From: Nonomuraea coxensis DSM 45129
Lineage (GTDB): Bacteria > Actinomycetota > Actinomycetes > Streptosporangiales > Streptosporangiaceae
Direction: 5' to 3'
Assembly (NCBI RefSeq): GCF_019397265.1
Contig: NZ_CP068985.1
Location: 8,588,501-8,652,500, forward strand
DNA length: 64,000 bases
Of the stretch, positions 1 to 8,065 are shown in pieces. Positions within the stretch are counted from its first letter, which is position 1. Each line of letters opens with the position of its first letter. Under the pieces are notes generated by a model. It did not search any database and was not told the DNA's origin. It saw nothing but the letters and a program-made list of their open reading frames with translations. A program made the translations under genes and the position numbers.

Positions 1-750
1 GTCTCCCACCTGCACGCCTTCGTGCGCGAGAACGACGTCACCGACGAGGAGTGGCGGTACGCGATCGGCTTCCTCACCCGGACCGGGCACATCACCAGCG
101 ACGTTCGCCAGGAGTTCATCCTGCTCTCGGACGTCCTCGGCGTGAGCAGCCTGGTCGACGTCCTCGGCAACGCCCGCGCCGCCGGGGCCACGCCGTCGGC
201 CGTGCTCGGCCCCTTCTACGTCGAGGGCCCGCCGGAGCTGCCGCAGGGCGCCGACATCTCGGGCGGCCTCGACGGCGAGCCCGTCCTGGCGGACGTCACG
301 ATCACCGACACCGCGGGCGTTCCCGTCGCCGACGCCGTGGTGGACGTGTGGCAGGCGAACAAGGACGGCTACTACGACGTCCAGCTCCCGGACCAGGAGG
401 GGCCGGTGCTGCGGGGGCGGCTGCGCACCGACGCCGGCGGGCGGCTGAGGTTCTGGACGATCCTGCCGGCGCCGTACCCGATCCCGGACGACGGGCCGGT
501 GGGCGAGCTGCTGGCCGCCGCGGGCCGCCACTCGATGCGCGCCCCGCACCTGCACTTCATGATCGCCGCGCCCGGGCGGCGCACGCTGGTCACCCAGCTC
601 TTCGTGGAGGGCGGCGACTATCTCGACTCCGACGCCGTGTTCGGCGTGAAGGAGCCCATCATCGTGCCCTTCTCCGAGCAGGACGACCCCGCGCCCGACG
701 GGCGGCCTGGACCGTGGCGGCGGGTGGAGTTCACCTTCCGGCTGGCCTGA
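1..750 (+). CDS. Intradiol ring-cleavage dioxygenase (hydroxyquinol/catechol 1,2-dioxygenase type), 5'-truncated by window edge
   Basis: The frame is open from base 1, so the true start lies upstream; about 249 residues remain. These non-haem Fe(III) enzymes cleave catechols or hydroxyquinol between the two hydroxyls in aromatic ring degradation. The expected ligands are visible: Tyr in GPFYVEGPP, Tyr in PAPYPIPDD, and the two His of PHLHFMI. The HLHAFVREND N-terminal helix and the FLTRTGHITSDVRQEF segment are typical of hydroxyquinol 1,2-dioxygenases, but substrate cannot be fixed from sequence alone. It is followed by a short AT-richer gap and then an unrelated GTPase operon, so its functional partners are probably upstream of the window. 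Confidence 0.85.
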   Translation, partial: VSHLHAFVRENDVTDEEWRYAIGFLTRTGHITSDVRQEFILLSDVLGVSSLVDVLGNARAAGATPSAVLGPFYVEGPPELPQGADISGGLDGEPVLADVTITDTAGVPVADAVVDVWQANKDGYYDVQLPDQEGPVLRGRLRTDAGGRLRFWTILPAPYPIPDDGPVGELLAAAGRHSMRAPHLHFMIAAPGRRTLVTQLFVEGGDYLDSDAVFGVKEPIIVPFSEQDDPAPDGRPGPWRRVEFTFRLA

Positions 751-872
751 TATCCCGGCCTTTCACGAATAATTCTCACGATTTACGTCACTCCCTCCGT
801 TTTCCTGCGTGGCACTTGCCGAAAAGGGCGACAAAGAGCCATTCTGACGTGGGGTCCGGGGGGAGGACGGTC

Positions 873-2219
873 ATGGCGGATCCGCTGTCAGGTGCGTTGA
901 TCCTGGGGAAACTGATAGACGCGACCATTGGCGTTGTCTCCGGTTACGCAGGGGAAAAAACGAAAAATGCGGCTAATGCCCGCATTCGGCTGGAAAATCA
1001 GGAATTCGAGCGCGAAAAACTCGCCATCGGCCAGACGTACGCGCACGAACTGGAGGCGAGACGCGCGGCCTACCAGGCCGACCAGCAGCGCGACGTCCTC
1101 GCCGCCGAGCGGCTCAGAGCGCTCGAACAGCACCAGCGCGACCACTACCCGATCGCGGAGGGCCCCGGCCAGTTACGCAAGGCGCTGACGCTGAGCCGGA
1201 GGAACAACCCGCAGGTGCTCACGGTCCTGCTCTGCCCGCCCGACAACGAGGACCCCAGCAGCCCGACCTGGTCGGGCCTGCGCCAGCGCGTCTACGACAA
1301 CCTGATGACCTACCAGAACCGCGGCCTGGTGATCCTGCGCAAGGTCGACCGGCCCTTCCACTGGGTCAACCACGACCTCTACACCATCGACCTCTACGGC
1401 ATCCCCACGCTCATCGTGCAGTTCAGCGTCGACCACAAGCGCCTCGGCATCCACCTCGGCGGCTGCCACGTCAGCGCCGAGACCGTGCACGAGATGAGCA
1501 GGGTGCACGCGATGACCTTCCCCAGCCTGGACGAGTGGAGCAAGGACACCTCCGCCCTGGCCGGCCTCGCCGCCGAGCCGCCCGCCGACGAGCACGACCT
1601 GCTCGAACTCAACCACGACCTGGCCACCCGCCTGGTCACCATCTGCGTGGTCGTCGCGGTCGACACCTACTACCTGCAACGCCGCCGCGCCTACGTCGAG
1701 CAGTTCGACGAGGCCGTCGCCGCCGCGGGGATCTTCGGCGACGACTGGCCCGCCGACCTCGGCGTGAACTCCGCCCTGGTCGCCGACCCCGCCTTCCACC
1801 TGCTGCACCGCGCCCAGCGCAAGGTCAGGAGAGGGCTGAAGGACGAGGCGATCGAGGACGTCAACCGCGCGCTCCGGGTGCTGAGCGGCGTCAAGAGCGA
1901 GGCCGAGCGGAGGGCGCTGCGGCTGATGCGGGAGGCCCTCGGCAGCGCCTCCACCGAGGAACACCACAAGGCCAAGCTGCGCGAGGTGTTCGAGAGCTTC
2001 CCCGAGCACGACCAGCTCCGCCTGGAAAGCCTGGACCTGCTCAGCGAGAGCCTGCTCACCGACCAGGGACAGCCCGAGGAACCGGCGGCGGAGTCACCGG
2101 CGGAGCCGGTCGCGCTCCCGCCGGCGCCCGTGTCCCCCGTGCCGCCCCCCGCGCCGCGGCCCTTGCTCGGCCGCAGCGGCTGGACTCAGCGAGCCAACCG
2201 CAATCCCCTGGACGACTGA
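873..2219 (+). CDS. Unrecognised coiled-coil protein, first gene of the double-GTPase operon
   Basis: 448 residues from ATG at 873, with a GGAGGACGG ribosome site just upstream; an open frame extends further 5' but lacks signals. I do not recognise a named domain. Residues 1-25 form a hydrophobic, glycine-containing helix (LSGALILGKLIDATIGVVSG) that may be membrane-seeking, residues 30-90 are a charged coiled coil rich in Glu/Arg/Gln, and residues 100-330 look globular with a hydrophobic strand (VLTVLLCPP). The last 40 residues are Pro/Ala rich. Its stop overlaps the next start (TGATG), so it is coupled to the two GTPases. Role inferred only from context: adaptor or effector of the GTPase pair. 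The first 50 codons are unusually A-rich for this genome. Confidence 0.75.
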   Translation: MADPLSGALILGKLIDATIGVVSGYAGEKTKNAANARIRLENQEFEREKLAIGQTYAHELEARRAAYQADQQRDVLAAERLRALEQHQRDHYPIAEGPGQLRKALTLSRRNNPQVLTVLLCPPDNEDPSSPTWSGLRQRVYDNLMTYQNRGLVILRKVDRPFHWVNHDLYTIDLYGIPTLIVQFSVDHKRLGIHLGGCHVSAETVHEMSRVHAMTFPSLDEWSKDTSALAGLAAEPPADEHDLLELNHDLATRLVTICVVVAVDTYYLQRRRAYVEQFDEAVAAAGIFGDDWPADLGVNSALVADPAFHLLHRAQRKVRRGLKDEAIEDVNRALRVLSGVKSEAERRALRLMREALGSASTEEHHKAKLREVFESFPEHDQLRLESLDLLSESLLTDQGQPEEPAAESPAEPVALPPAPVSPVPPPAPRPLLGRSGWTQRANRNPLDD

Positions 2220-3121
2220 TGAACATCGTGATGCTCGGCCACCCCAACGCCGGCAAGACCACCTACATGTCGTCCATGTACAAGCTCATGGCGGCCGACG
2301 GGTTCTACGGGTTCCGGGTGCGGGCCAAGTCCAACGCCGACCACTACCAACTCATGTCGGCCGCCGACCGGATCGGCAGGGGCGAGTACCCCGCGCCCTC
2401 CGACCGGCACTCCGACTACGAGCTGACCTTCCGCCACGGGGCGAGCGAGCTGCTCGACTTCCTGTGGCGCGACTACCGGGGAGGCGCGCTGCTGGACCGC
2501 AGCACCTCCGAGGACACGCGGCGGCTGCTCGACGACCTGGAGGCCGCCGACGCGATCGTCCTGTTCATCGACTTCGTCGACCTGCAGCGCGGCCGCGCGG
2601 CGAGGGAGAAGGTGCGCAGGCTGACGACGTTGCTGTTCCAGGCCCTGTCCGGCCGCGACCGGCTGACCCCCATCGTCGTCGTGCTGACCAAGGCCGACCT
2701 GGCCGACCCCGACCGCGACGACGGGATCGAGGTCCTCTATCCGCTCCTGGAGGCCGTGTCGGACAACAGGCTCGTCGTCTGCCTACCCATCGGGGTCGCC
2801 TGCGGGCCCCGCCCGCAGAACGTCGAGGTCCCCGTCCTGTTCTGCCTCTGCTTCGGGTTGATGTCCCAGGTCTACTTCCTCGGCGCGCTGATGCAGCAGA
2901 GCGCCGCCACCGGCGACAGGTACAGCCGCGGCGACACCTGGTGGAACCGGGTCAGGAGCGGCTGGAACGGCGAGCTGAGCAACCGCGAGCTCGCCTCCCT
3001 CGCCTATCAGAAGGCCTACGTCGAGCAGCAGGCCCTGCTCACCCTGCTCGGCCCCGCCCAGGCGCTCGAATCCTTCCTGGCGGAGAACTTCGTCCTGCTC
3101 GGTGGAGGTGTCAACTCATGA
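2219..3121 (+). CDS. P-loop GTPase 1 of a paired (double-GTPase) operon
   Basis: 300 residues. GTPase motifs are clear: G1 GHPNAGKTT (7-15), G3 as DYRGG (85-89) and G4 TKAD (157-160). The TK rather than NK in G4 and the DYRGG switch-II motif are shared with the next gene, so the two are diverged relatives with little identity outside the motifs. The C-terminal third is helical with a hydrophobic stretch (VPVLFCLCFGLMSQVYFLGALM) that may contact membrane or partner. ATG overlaps the upstream TGA by one base and its own TGA overlaps the next ATG (ATGA). Adjacent, dissimilar GTPases of this kind have been predicted computationally as double-GTPase conflict (defence/cell-suicide) systems; that assignment is an inference here. 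Confidence 0.85.
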   Translation: MNIVMLGHPNAGKTTYMSSMYKLMAADGFYGFRVRAKSNADHYQLMSAADRIGRGEYPAPSDRHSDYELTFRHGASELLDFLWRDYRGGALLDRSTSEDTRRLLDDLEAADAIVLFIDFVDLQRGRAAREKVRRLTTLLFQALSGRDRLTPIVVVLTKADLADPDRDDGIEVLYPLLEAVSDNRLVVCLPIGVACGPRPQNVEVPVLFCLCFGLMSQVYFLGALMQQSAATGDRYSRGDTWWNRVRSGWNGELSNRELASLAYQKAYVEQQALLTLLGPAQALESFLAENFVLLGGGVNS

Positions 3122-4164
3122 CAGAGGGAATCCCGCAGATCCAGGTCACGATGCTGGGCGGCACGGGCAGCGGCAAGACCACCTACCTGATCGGGATGTA
3201 CGCCCACCTGTCGGCGGGTCTGCAGCGGTTCTTCCTGACCGCCGACGACCCCGACGTGGACCTGGACCTGTCCACCGCGTGGAGCGCCATGGTGGAGGAC
3301 GGCATCCTGCCGCCCCCGACGAGCGCCGAGGACCTGCGCGTCTACCCCTTCACCTTCCGGTACGGGATGGACCCCCTGCTCACGCTCGACTGGATCGACT
3401 ACAGGGGCGGCGCCATCCGCGACCGCAGCGGCACCGGCGACACCGACGCCGTCCGCGCCCGCCTGGCGGAGTCCGACAGCGTCTACGTCACGCTCGACGG
3501 CGCGCTGCTCGCCGACTACCTCGCCGGTCACGGCAACGCCGCCGTACGGCTGCGCGACGTGGTCGGCCGCTACTCCAGGACCATCTCCGACATCGCCGAC
3601 AAACGCCGCGACCAGCAGCTCATCCCGCCCTCGCTCGTCGTGCTGATCACCAAGGGCGACCTGCTCAAGCACGTCCTGACCGGCGACGGACTGACCCGGC
3701 GCAGGCAGCTGACCGCGCTGGTCAGGGACGACCTGTTCTCCCAGTACTTCAGACAGGACTGGGACACCGCCGTGTGCGCGGTCACCATCGGCGACATCGG
3801 CCGCCCCACCAACCAGCGGGTCGACACCCAGGCGGTGGACCCGGCGGGGCTGCACAAGCCGATGATCTTCTCGCTCTTCTCCTTCTACCGGCACGCGAGC
3901 AGGGTCTTCACCTATCAGGCCGACCTGGCCAAGCAGCAGGGCGCCGAGCGGGCCAGCGAGTACCAGTCGATCAACTCCGGCCGGATGCGCCGGCTGCTCG
4001 GCCGCAAGAAGCTGGCCGAGCTCAACACCGAGATCAACCAGTACGGAGGGCTGGCCACCTCGATGGCTCAGCTCGCGGGAGAATGCCAGTATCGAGCGGA
4101 CATCCTCCAGGGCGAACTGCTCGACACGTCGATGCACATCGACGGGCGATGGATGGGAGACTGA
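3118..4164 (+). CDS. P-loop GTPase 2 of a paired (double-GTPase) operon
   Basis: 348 residues starting at ATG 3118 behind GGTGGAGGTG. Motifs: G1 GGTGSGKTT (14-22), G3 DYRGG (94-98), G4 TKGD (178-181). The acidic segment DDPDVDLDLS (43-52) and the helical C-terminus with MRRLLGRKKLAELN are not found in GTPase 1. A possible effector-contact or regulatory helix region lies at 225-330. ATGA overlap with GTPase 1 and TGATG overlap with the next gene imply fixed stoichiometric translation. GTP binding is well supported by motifs; the cellular function is unknown and is inferred from the paired arrangement. Confidence 0.85.
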   Translation: MTEGIPQIQVTMLGGTGSGKTTYLIGMYAHLSAGLQRFFLTADDPDVDLDLSTAWSAMVEDGILPPPTSAEDLRVYPFTFRYGMDPLLTLDWIDYRGGAIRDRSGTGDTDAVRARLAESDSVYVTLDGALLADYLAGHGNAAVRLRDVVGRYSRTISDIADKRRDQQLIPPSLVVLITKGDLLKHVLTGDGLTRRRQLTALVRDDLFSQYFRQDWDTAVCAVTIGDIGRPTNQRVDTQAVDPAGLHKPMIFSLFSFYRHASRVFTYQADLAKQQGAERASEYQSINSGRMRRLLGRKKLAELNTEINQYGGLATSMAQLAGECQYRADILQGELLDTSMHIDGRWMGD

Positions 4165-5336
4165 TGCCGGTCCCATGGATGCCGATCGTCTACGGCAGGA
4201 CACGCAGGGTCGACCGCTGGTGGCGGGTGCTGCCGTCCTCCATCGATCCCGAGTGGGCGCGCTCCAGCGTGTCGGCCGTGGTCAGGGGCGGCAAAGGGCT
4301 GGCCGCCGGGCCGCGTCTCCTCCTGGCCCGCGACCGGCGCCTCGTGATGGTGGGCGGCGCCGTCCAGGCGGCCGAGCTGAGCCGCACCATGCACTCCGAC
4401 GGCCAGCGCGAGCTCTACTGCTTCGTCGGGTGGGTGGCGTCCGCGGACGCGCCGGTGCCGTCGGCCGAGGCGTTCGAGCGCGGCTTCGTGACGTGGGCGG
4501 GCCCCGTGTACGAGCACTGGATGGCCCTGGACTGGGACCTGCACCAGGCGCAGCTGGAGTCGGTGCGCGACGGTCCCCCCTCTGATCCGCCGTGGGGCGC
4601 CGAGGACGAGGAGCCGCCCGCGCGGGCCCCGGGCGAGCCGGGCGCGGGCTGCTACGCCTTCCCCGAGGACCAGCGGTCCCTGGCATGGGACCTCGGCAGG
4701 TCGGCGGTCGCGCCGATCACGGTCATCATCGGACTGAGGTCGCTGCACGACGTGGACGCGGCCAGAAGGCTGCTCGTCGCCGCCGCCGACGTGCCGCGCC
4801 CGATGTCCGTCGAGATCGCCCCGCCCGCGCCCCGCCCGTCACCGGGGCTGTCCAGCCCCTTGCCCCGCCCATCACCGGGCTCGTCCGGCCCCCTGTCCCA
4901 CCCGTCGCCGGGCTCGTCCGGACCCTTGTCCCGGCCGGGGCCGGGCTCGTCCGGTCCGCTGCCCCGCTCCGCGCCGTCGGCTCGGCCCGCCGCGCGGGGA
5001 GGTTCCGGGCCGGCGTCCGACCTCTGGGGGCTGGTGGGCCGGGTGCAGCCGTCCGCCGAGCCGGGGGCGCCGCCGCCCTCAGCTCAGGGCTCGCCGCCAT
5101 CGCCCGACGAGGGGCGGCAGCCCGGGTTCCTCGACCGGATCCAGCGGCGGGCCCGCACGATGTTCGCCCCGCGCGAGCGCCGCGCGGCGGAGTCCCCCCA
5201 GCCCGCACCCGAGCCGCGCGCGGATCCGCAGCCGCCGGTCAGGCCGCCCGGCGGTTCCTGGCCGGCCACCCACCTGCCGCCCATCGAACGCCCGCGCTCT
5301 GATCCGCCCGAGCCTCAGGAGCCGGAGGACGGCTGA
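4164..5336 (+). CDS. Unrecognised GTPase-operon protein with Pro/Ser-rich repeat tail
   Basis: 390 residues, ATG overlapping the stop of GTPase 2. Residues 1-210 look folded (WWRVLPSSIDPEW, GGKGLAAGPRLLLARDRRLVMVGG, ELYCFVGWVA) and resemble no family I can name; this may be the GTPase-associated partner. From about 215 the chain becomes disordered, with four 11-residue repeats close to RPSPGSSGPLS (224-267) and then a Pro-rich stretch containing a basic helix (RIQRRARTMFAPRERR). It ends the operon; the next gene is convergent 44 bases away. A long disordered tail on a conserved core is compatible with a scaffold or effector linker; no catalytic motif is visible. Confidence 0.7.
   Translation: MPVPWMPIVYGRTRRVDRWWRVLPSSIDPEWARSSVSAVVRGGKGLAAGPRLLLARDRRLVMVGGAVQAAELSRTMHSDGQRELYCFVGWVASADAPVPSAEAFERGFVTWAGPVYEHWMALDWDLHQAQLESVRDGPPSDPPWGAEDEEPPARAPGEPGAGCYAFPEDQRSLAWDLGRSAVAPITVIIGLRSLHDVDAARRLLVAAADVPRPMSVEIAPPAPRPSPGLSSPLPRPSPGSSGPLSHPSPGSSGPLSRPGPGSSGPLPRSAPSARPAARGGSGPASDLWGLVGRVQPSAEPGAPPPSAQGSPPSPDEGRQPGFLDRIQRRARTMFAPRERRAAESPQPAPEPRADPQPPVRPPGGSWPATHLPPIERPRSDPPEPQEPEDG
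4833..4964 (+). repeat. Four in-frame 33-bp repeats encoding RPSPGSSGPLS-like units
   Basis: Four consecutive 11-codon units (RPSPGLSSPLP, RPSPGSSGPLS, HPSPGSSGPLS, RPGPGSSGPLP) lie inside the last gene of the GTPase operon. Copies differ at several bases, so the array is older than a fresh duplication; copy number may vary between strains. Confidence 0.8.
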
Positions 5337-5380
5337 CGCCGCCGCCCGCCCCGACCGCCCGGGTGACCGCCGTTCCGGCC

Positions 5381-6637
5381 TCAGCCGGTCAGTTCGGCGG
5401 CGAGGGCGCGGGCGGCCCGCCAGCAGTCGTGGTACGTCGAGTACAGCGGCACCGGCGCGAAGCGGATCACGTCCGGGTTGCGCACGTCGGCGAGCACCCC
5501 GTGCCGGGCGTGCAGCCGCCCGGCCAGCCCGGCCGCGTCGCCGGCGGCGACCCGCACCGAGAGCTGGGCGCCGCGTCGCGCCGGGTCGGACGGGGTGATC
5601 AGCTCGATCGGGCCGCCGTCCATCGGGGCGAGCAGCGACTCCAGGTAGCCGGTGAGCCGGCGGCTGCGGGCGCCGAGCTCGGCCATGCCGGCCTTGGCGT
5701 GCACGGCGAGCGCGGCCCGCAGCGCGGCCAGGCCGAGGATGGGCGGCGTGGAGACCTGCCAGGCGTCGGCGGCGGGCACGTGGTCGCGATCGGGGCGCAT
5801 CTCGAAGCGGACCCGTTCGTCGGTGCCCCACCAGCCGGTCAGCCGGGGCAGGGCGGGGTCCGCGCCGCCGGTCAGGTGGCGAGCGTGCACGAAGCAGGCG
5901 CCGGGGGCTCCAGGACCGCCGTTGAGGTACTTGTAGGTGCACCAGACGGCGAAGTCGGCGTTCCAGTCGTGCAGGGAGAGGGGGACGTTCCCGGCGGCGT
6001 GCGCGAGGTCCCAGCCGGCCACGGCTCCCGCCTCGTGCGCGGCGGCGGTGATGCCGGGGATGTCCAGCAGTTCGCCGGTGAGGTAGTTGATCCCGCCGAG
6101 CAGGACCAGGGCGACCCTGCCGCCCTCGGCCGCCAGGTAGGCGGGGATGTCGGCGGCGGGCAGCCGGACGACCGTGCGGGCCGGGTCGAGCCCGTGCCAG
6201 GCGGCCTGACCGGCGACCGCGTACGAGTCGGACGGGAAGGCGGTGTCCTCGATGACGATCCGGACGCGCTCTCCCTCCGGGCGGTAGAACGTGGCCATCA
6301 GCAGGTGCAGGTTGACCGTGAGGGCGTTCATGACCACGGTCTCCTCGGGACGCGCGCCCACCAGGGCGGCCATGTCGTCGCGGAGCAGCGCCGGGTAGCT
6401 CACCCACGGCCGTTCGGCGGCGAACCACGCCTCGACGGCCTGGCCGGACCACTCGGCCAGCTCGGCCTGGACGGCCGCGGCGGCGTCCTTCGGCTGCAGG
6501 CCCAGGGAGTTGCCGGCGAAGTAGGCCGTCTCCGGGTAGGGGGCGCCGGCCGGGGCCGGCGGGATCAGGAACTCCGCGCGGCGGCCGGGGTCGGCGGCGT
6601 CGGCGGCGAGGGCGTCCTGCTCGGGGTGGGTGTTCAC
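5381..6637 (-). CDS. kynU: Kynureninase
   Basis: 418 residues. PLP-dependent fold-type I enzyme that splits kynurenine to anthranilate and alanine. Visible: FAGNSLGLQP near the N-terminus, FPSD, GWDLAHAAGN with the PLP-contacting Asp, and the Schiff-base lysine in WCTYKYLNGGPG. I start at GTG 6637 because GGAGAA sits five bases upstream; an in-frame GTG at 6667 directly after the tryptophan dioxygenase stop gives ten extra residues without a ribosome site. It follows tryptophan 2,3-dioxygenase in one operon, so the pair carries tryptophan towards anthranilate once the formamide is removed, presumably by the hydrolase at 8049-9173. Confidence 0.93.
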   Translation of the reverse strand: MNTHPEQDALAADAADPGRRAEFLIPPAPAGAPYPETAYFAGNSLGLQPKDAAAAVQAELAEWSGQAVEAWFAAERPWVSYPALLRDDMAALVGARPEETVVMNALTVNLHLLMATFYRPEGERVRIVIEDTAFPSDSYAVAGQAAWHGLDPARTVVRLPAADIPAYLAAEGGRVALVLLGGINYLTGELLDIPGITAAAHEAGAVAGWDLAHAAGNVPLSLHDWNADFAVWCTYKYLNGGPGAPGACFVHARHLTGGADPALPRLTGWWGTDERVRFEMRPDRDHVPAADAWQVSTPPILGLAALRAALAVHAKAGMAELGARSRRLTGYLESLLAPMDGGPIELITPSDPARRGAQLSVRVAAGDAAGLAGRLHARHGVLADVRNPDVIRFAPVPLYSTYHDCWRAARALAAELTG

Positions 6638-6668
6638 GGGTTCTCCATCACGCCAGGGGGTCGGCACG

Positions 6669-7481
6669 TCAGACCAGGGTGCGGGCCGACCAGAGCTCGG
6701 GGAAGATCTCGCGGCGCAGCGACCGTTCCAGCCAGCTCGCGCCGCTCGACCCGCCCGTGCCCATCTTCGCGCCCATCGCGCGCCGGACCACCACCAGGTG
6801 GCGGGTCCGCCACGCCATGAAGTTCTCGGCGAGGTCGGTCAGCGCCTCGCCCAGTTCCCAGAGCTCGTCGCCCGGGCCCTCTTCGGCGTACACGCGGGAC
6901 CACGCCTTCTCCACCTGGGGGTCGGGCTCGTACGGCCGCGCCGGGTCGCGCGTGAGCACGGCCTCGGGGACGTCGTGCCCGCGGCGGGCCAGGGCGGAGA
7001 GGGCGGCGTCGTACAGGCTGGGCGCGCGCAGGGCCGCCAGCAGCGCGCCGTGGGCCTCGGGGTCGCCGCGGTGCACCTGGACGAGGGACGGGTTCTTGTC
7101 CCCCAGCAGGAACTCCACCTCGCGGTAGAGCGCCGACTGGAACCCGGAGCCCTCGCCGAGCGCCGGCCTGAAGGCGTTGAACTGGCGCGGCGTGAGCCGG
7201 TTCAGCGGCCGCCAGGCGGCGTTCACCACGTCCAGGTACGCCGCCGCGCGCGCGATCACCGCGGTCGCCGGGGGCAGCTCGGGCTCGCCGAGCAGCTCGA
7301 CGGCCAGGCGCAGCTCGGTGCGCACCAGGCCGAAGTACAGCTCCATGACCTGCGTGGTGACCAGGAACGCGGGCTCCTCCCTGGTGGCGGTCCGCGGGCC
7401 GGGCAGCGCGCGCAGGGTGGCGGTGCCGACGTACTCGTCGTAAGGGGTGGCGTGCGCGAAGCGCAGTCTCGGGGCTGCCAT
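6669..7481 (-). CDS. kynA: Tryptophan 2,3-dioxygenase
   Basis: 270 residues, the usual length for the haem enzyme that oxidises L-tryptophan to N-formylkynurenine. Family landmarks: LVTTQVMELYFGL, FQSALYREVEFLLGDKNP, and the C-terminal AWRTRHLVVVRRAMGAKMGTGGSSG block that carries the haem-binding His and substrate-binding TGG. ATG 7481 follows GAGGAGGAGTG; a GTG one codon upstream is less likely. First gene of a two-gene operon with kynureninase and divergent from an Lrp-type regulator, with palindromes in the shared promoter region. Confidence 0.95.
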   Translation of the reverse strand: MAAPRLRFAHATPYDEYVGTATLRALPGPRTATREEPAFLVTTQVMELYFGLVRTELRLAVELLGEPELPPATAVIARAAAYLDVVNAAWRPLNRLTPRQFNAFRPALGEGSGFQSALYREVEFLLGDKNPSLVQVHRGDPEAHGALLAALRAPSLYDAALSALARRGHDVPEAVLTRDPARPYEPDPQVEKAWSRVYAEEGPGDELWELGEALTDLAENFMAWRTRHLVVVRRAMGAKMGTGGSSGASWLERSLRREIFPELWSARTLV

Positions 7482-7511
7482 CACTCCTCCTCGTTCACCT
7501 CAATGTTCGCT

Positions 7512-7521
7512 TTCGTACGAA
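7512..7521. promoter_or_regulatory. 10-bp palindrome TTCGTACGAA in the kynA/lrp promoter region
   Basis: Perfect palindrome about 30 bases upstream of the dioxygenase start, where it would lie near the kynA promoter. Possible operator for the divergently encoded Lrp-type protein; inference from position. Confidence 0.4.
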
Positions 7522-7571
7522 CGGGGCCGAAAGGGCGGACCAAAGGTGATGAGGCAGGATGGCCTTACGTT

Positions 7572-7599
7572 CGAAAGGCGATCCCGGGTTTGCCTTTCG
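7572..7599. promoter_or_regulatory. Inverted repeat CGAAAGGC-N12-GCCTTTCG upstream of the Lrp gene
   Basis: Two perfect 8-base arms (7572-7579 and 7592-7599) separated by 12 bases, ending 19 bases before the regulator start. Spacing suits a dimeric operator or an mRNA hairpin; autoregulation by the Lrp-type protein is the simplest reading. Confidence 0.45.
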
Positions 7600-7618
7600 C
7601 CGCTGCCGAGAGTGACGG

Positions 7619-8065
7619 ATGGATGCCATGGACGCGATGGACTGGGCGATCCTCGGCGAGCTGCAGGCCGACGCCCGGCTCTCCTACAGCGAGCTGTCAC
7701 GGCGGGTGCACCTGTCCGCCCCTGCCGTGGCCGAGCGCGTACGGCGGCTGGAGGAGACCGGGGTGATCTCGGGCTACCACGCGCACGTGGACCTCGGCCG
7801 GGCCGGGCGCACGGTGCGGGCGCTGATCAGGATGGACTGCTACGGCGCCCGCTGTGTGCTGCGCCACGAGGAGGTGCTGGCCCGGCCCGAGATCGTCCAG
7901 GTGTACCGGGTGACCGGGGACACCTGCTGCCTGCTCGTGGTGGCGCTGGACTCGATGACCGACTTCGAGCGGCTGATCGACGGGCTGTCGCCGTACGGGC
8001 GGCCGTCGAGCACGATGGTGCTGTCCAGCCCCGTGGGCTGGCGGCCGGTCACCCCGCCGGCCTGA
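7619..8065 (+). CDS. Lrp/AsnC-family transcriptional regulator, probable regulator of kynurenine genes
   Basis: 148 residues: N-terminal winged HTH (DWAILGELQADARLSYSELSRRVHLSAPAVAERVRRLEETGVI, about residues 8-50) and C-terminal RAM/Lrp ligand-binding domain (VYRVTGDTCCLLVVALDSM). Such regulators bind amino acids and are often adjacent to tryptophan/kynurenine catabolic operons, as with KynR in other bacteria. Three closely spaced ATG codons (7619, 7628, 7634) make the exact start uncertain. It overlaps the convergent hydrolase gene by 17 bases. Likely senses tryptophan or kynurenine; this is inferred from neighbours. Confidence 0.85.
   Translation: MDAMDAMDWAILGELQADARLSYSELSRRVHLSAPAVAERVRRLEETGVISGYHAHVDLGRAGRTVRALIRMDCYGARCVLRHEEVLARPEIVQVYRVTGDTCCLLVVALDSMTDFERLIDGLSPYGRPSSTMVLSSPVGWRPVTPPA

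Noticed and set aside
1173..2009. 278-codon antisense frame in the first GTPase-operon gene
   Set aside because: Val/Gly-rich shadow without ribosome site or homology.
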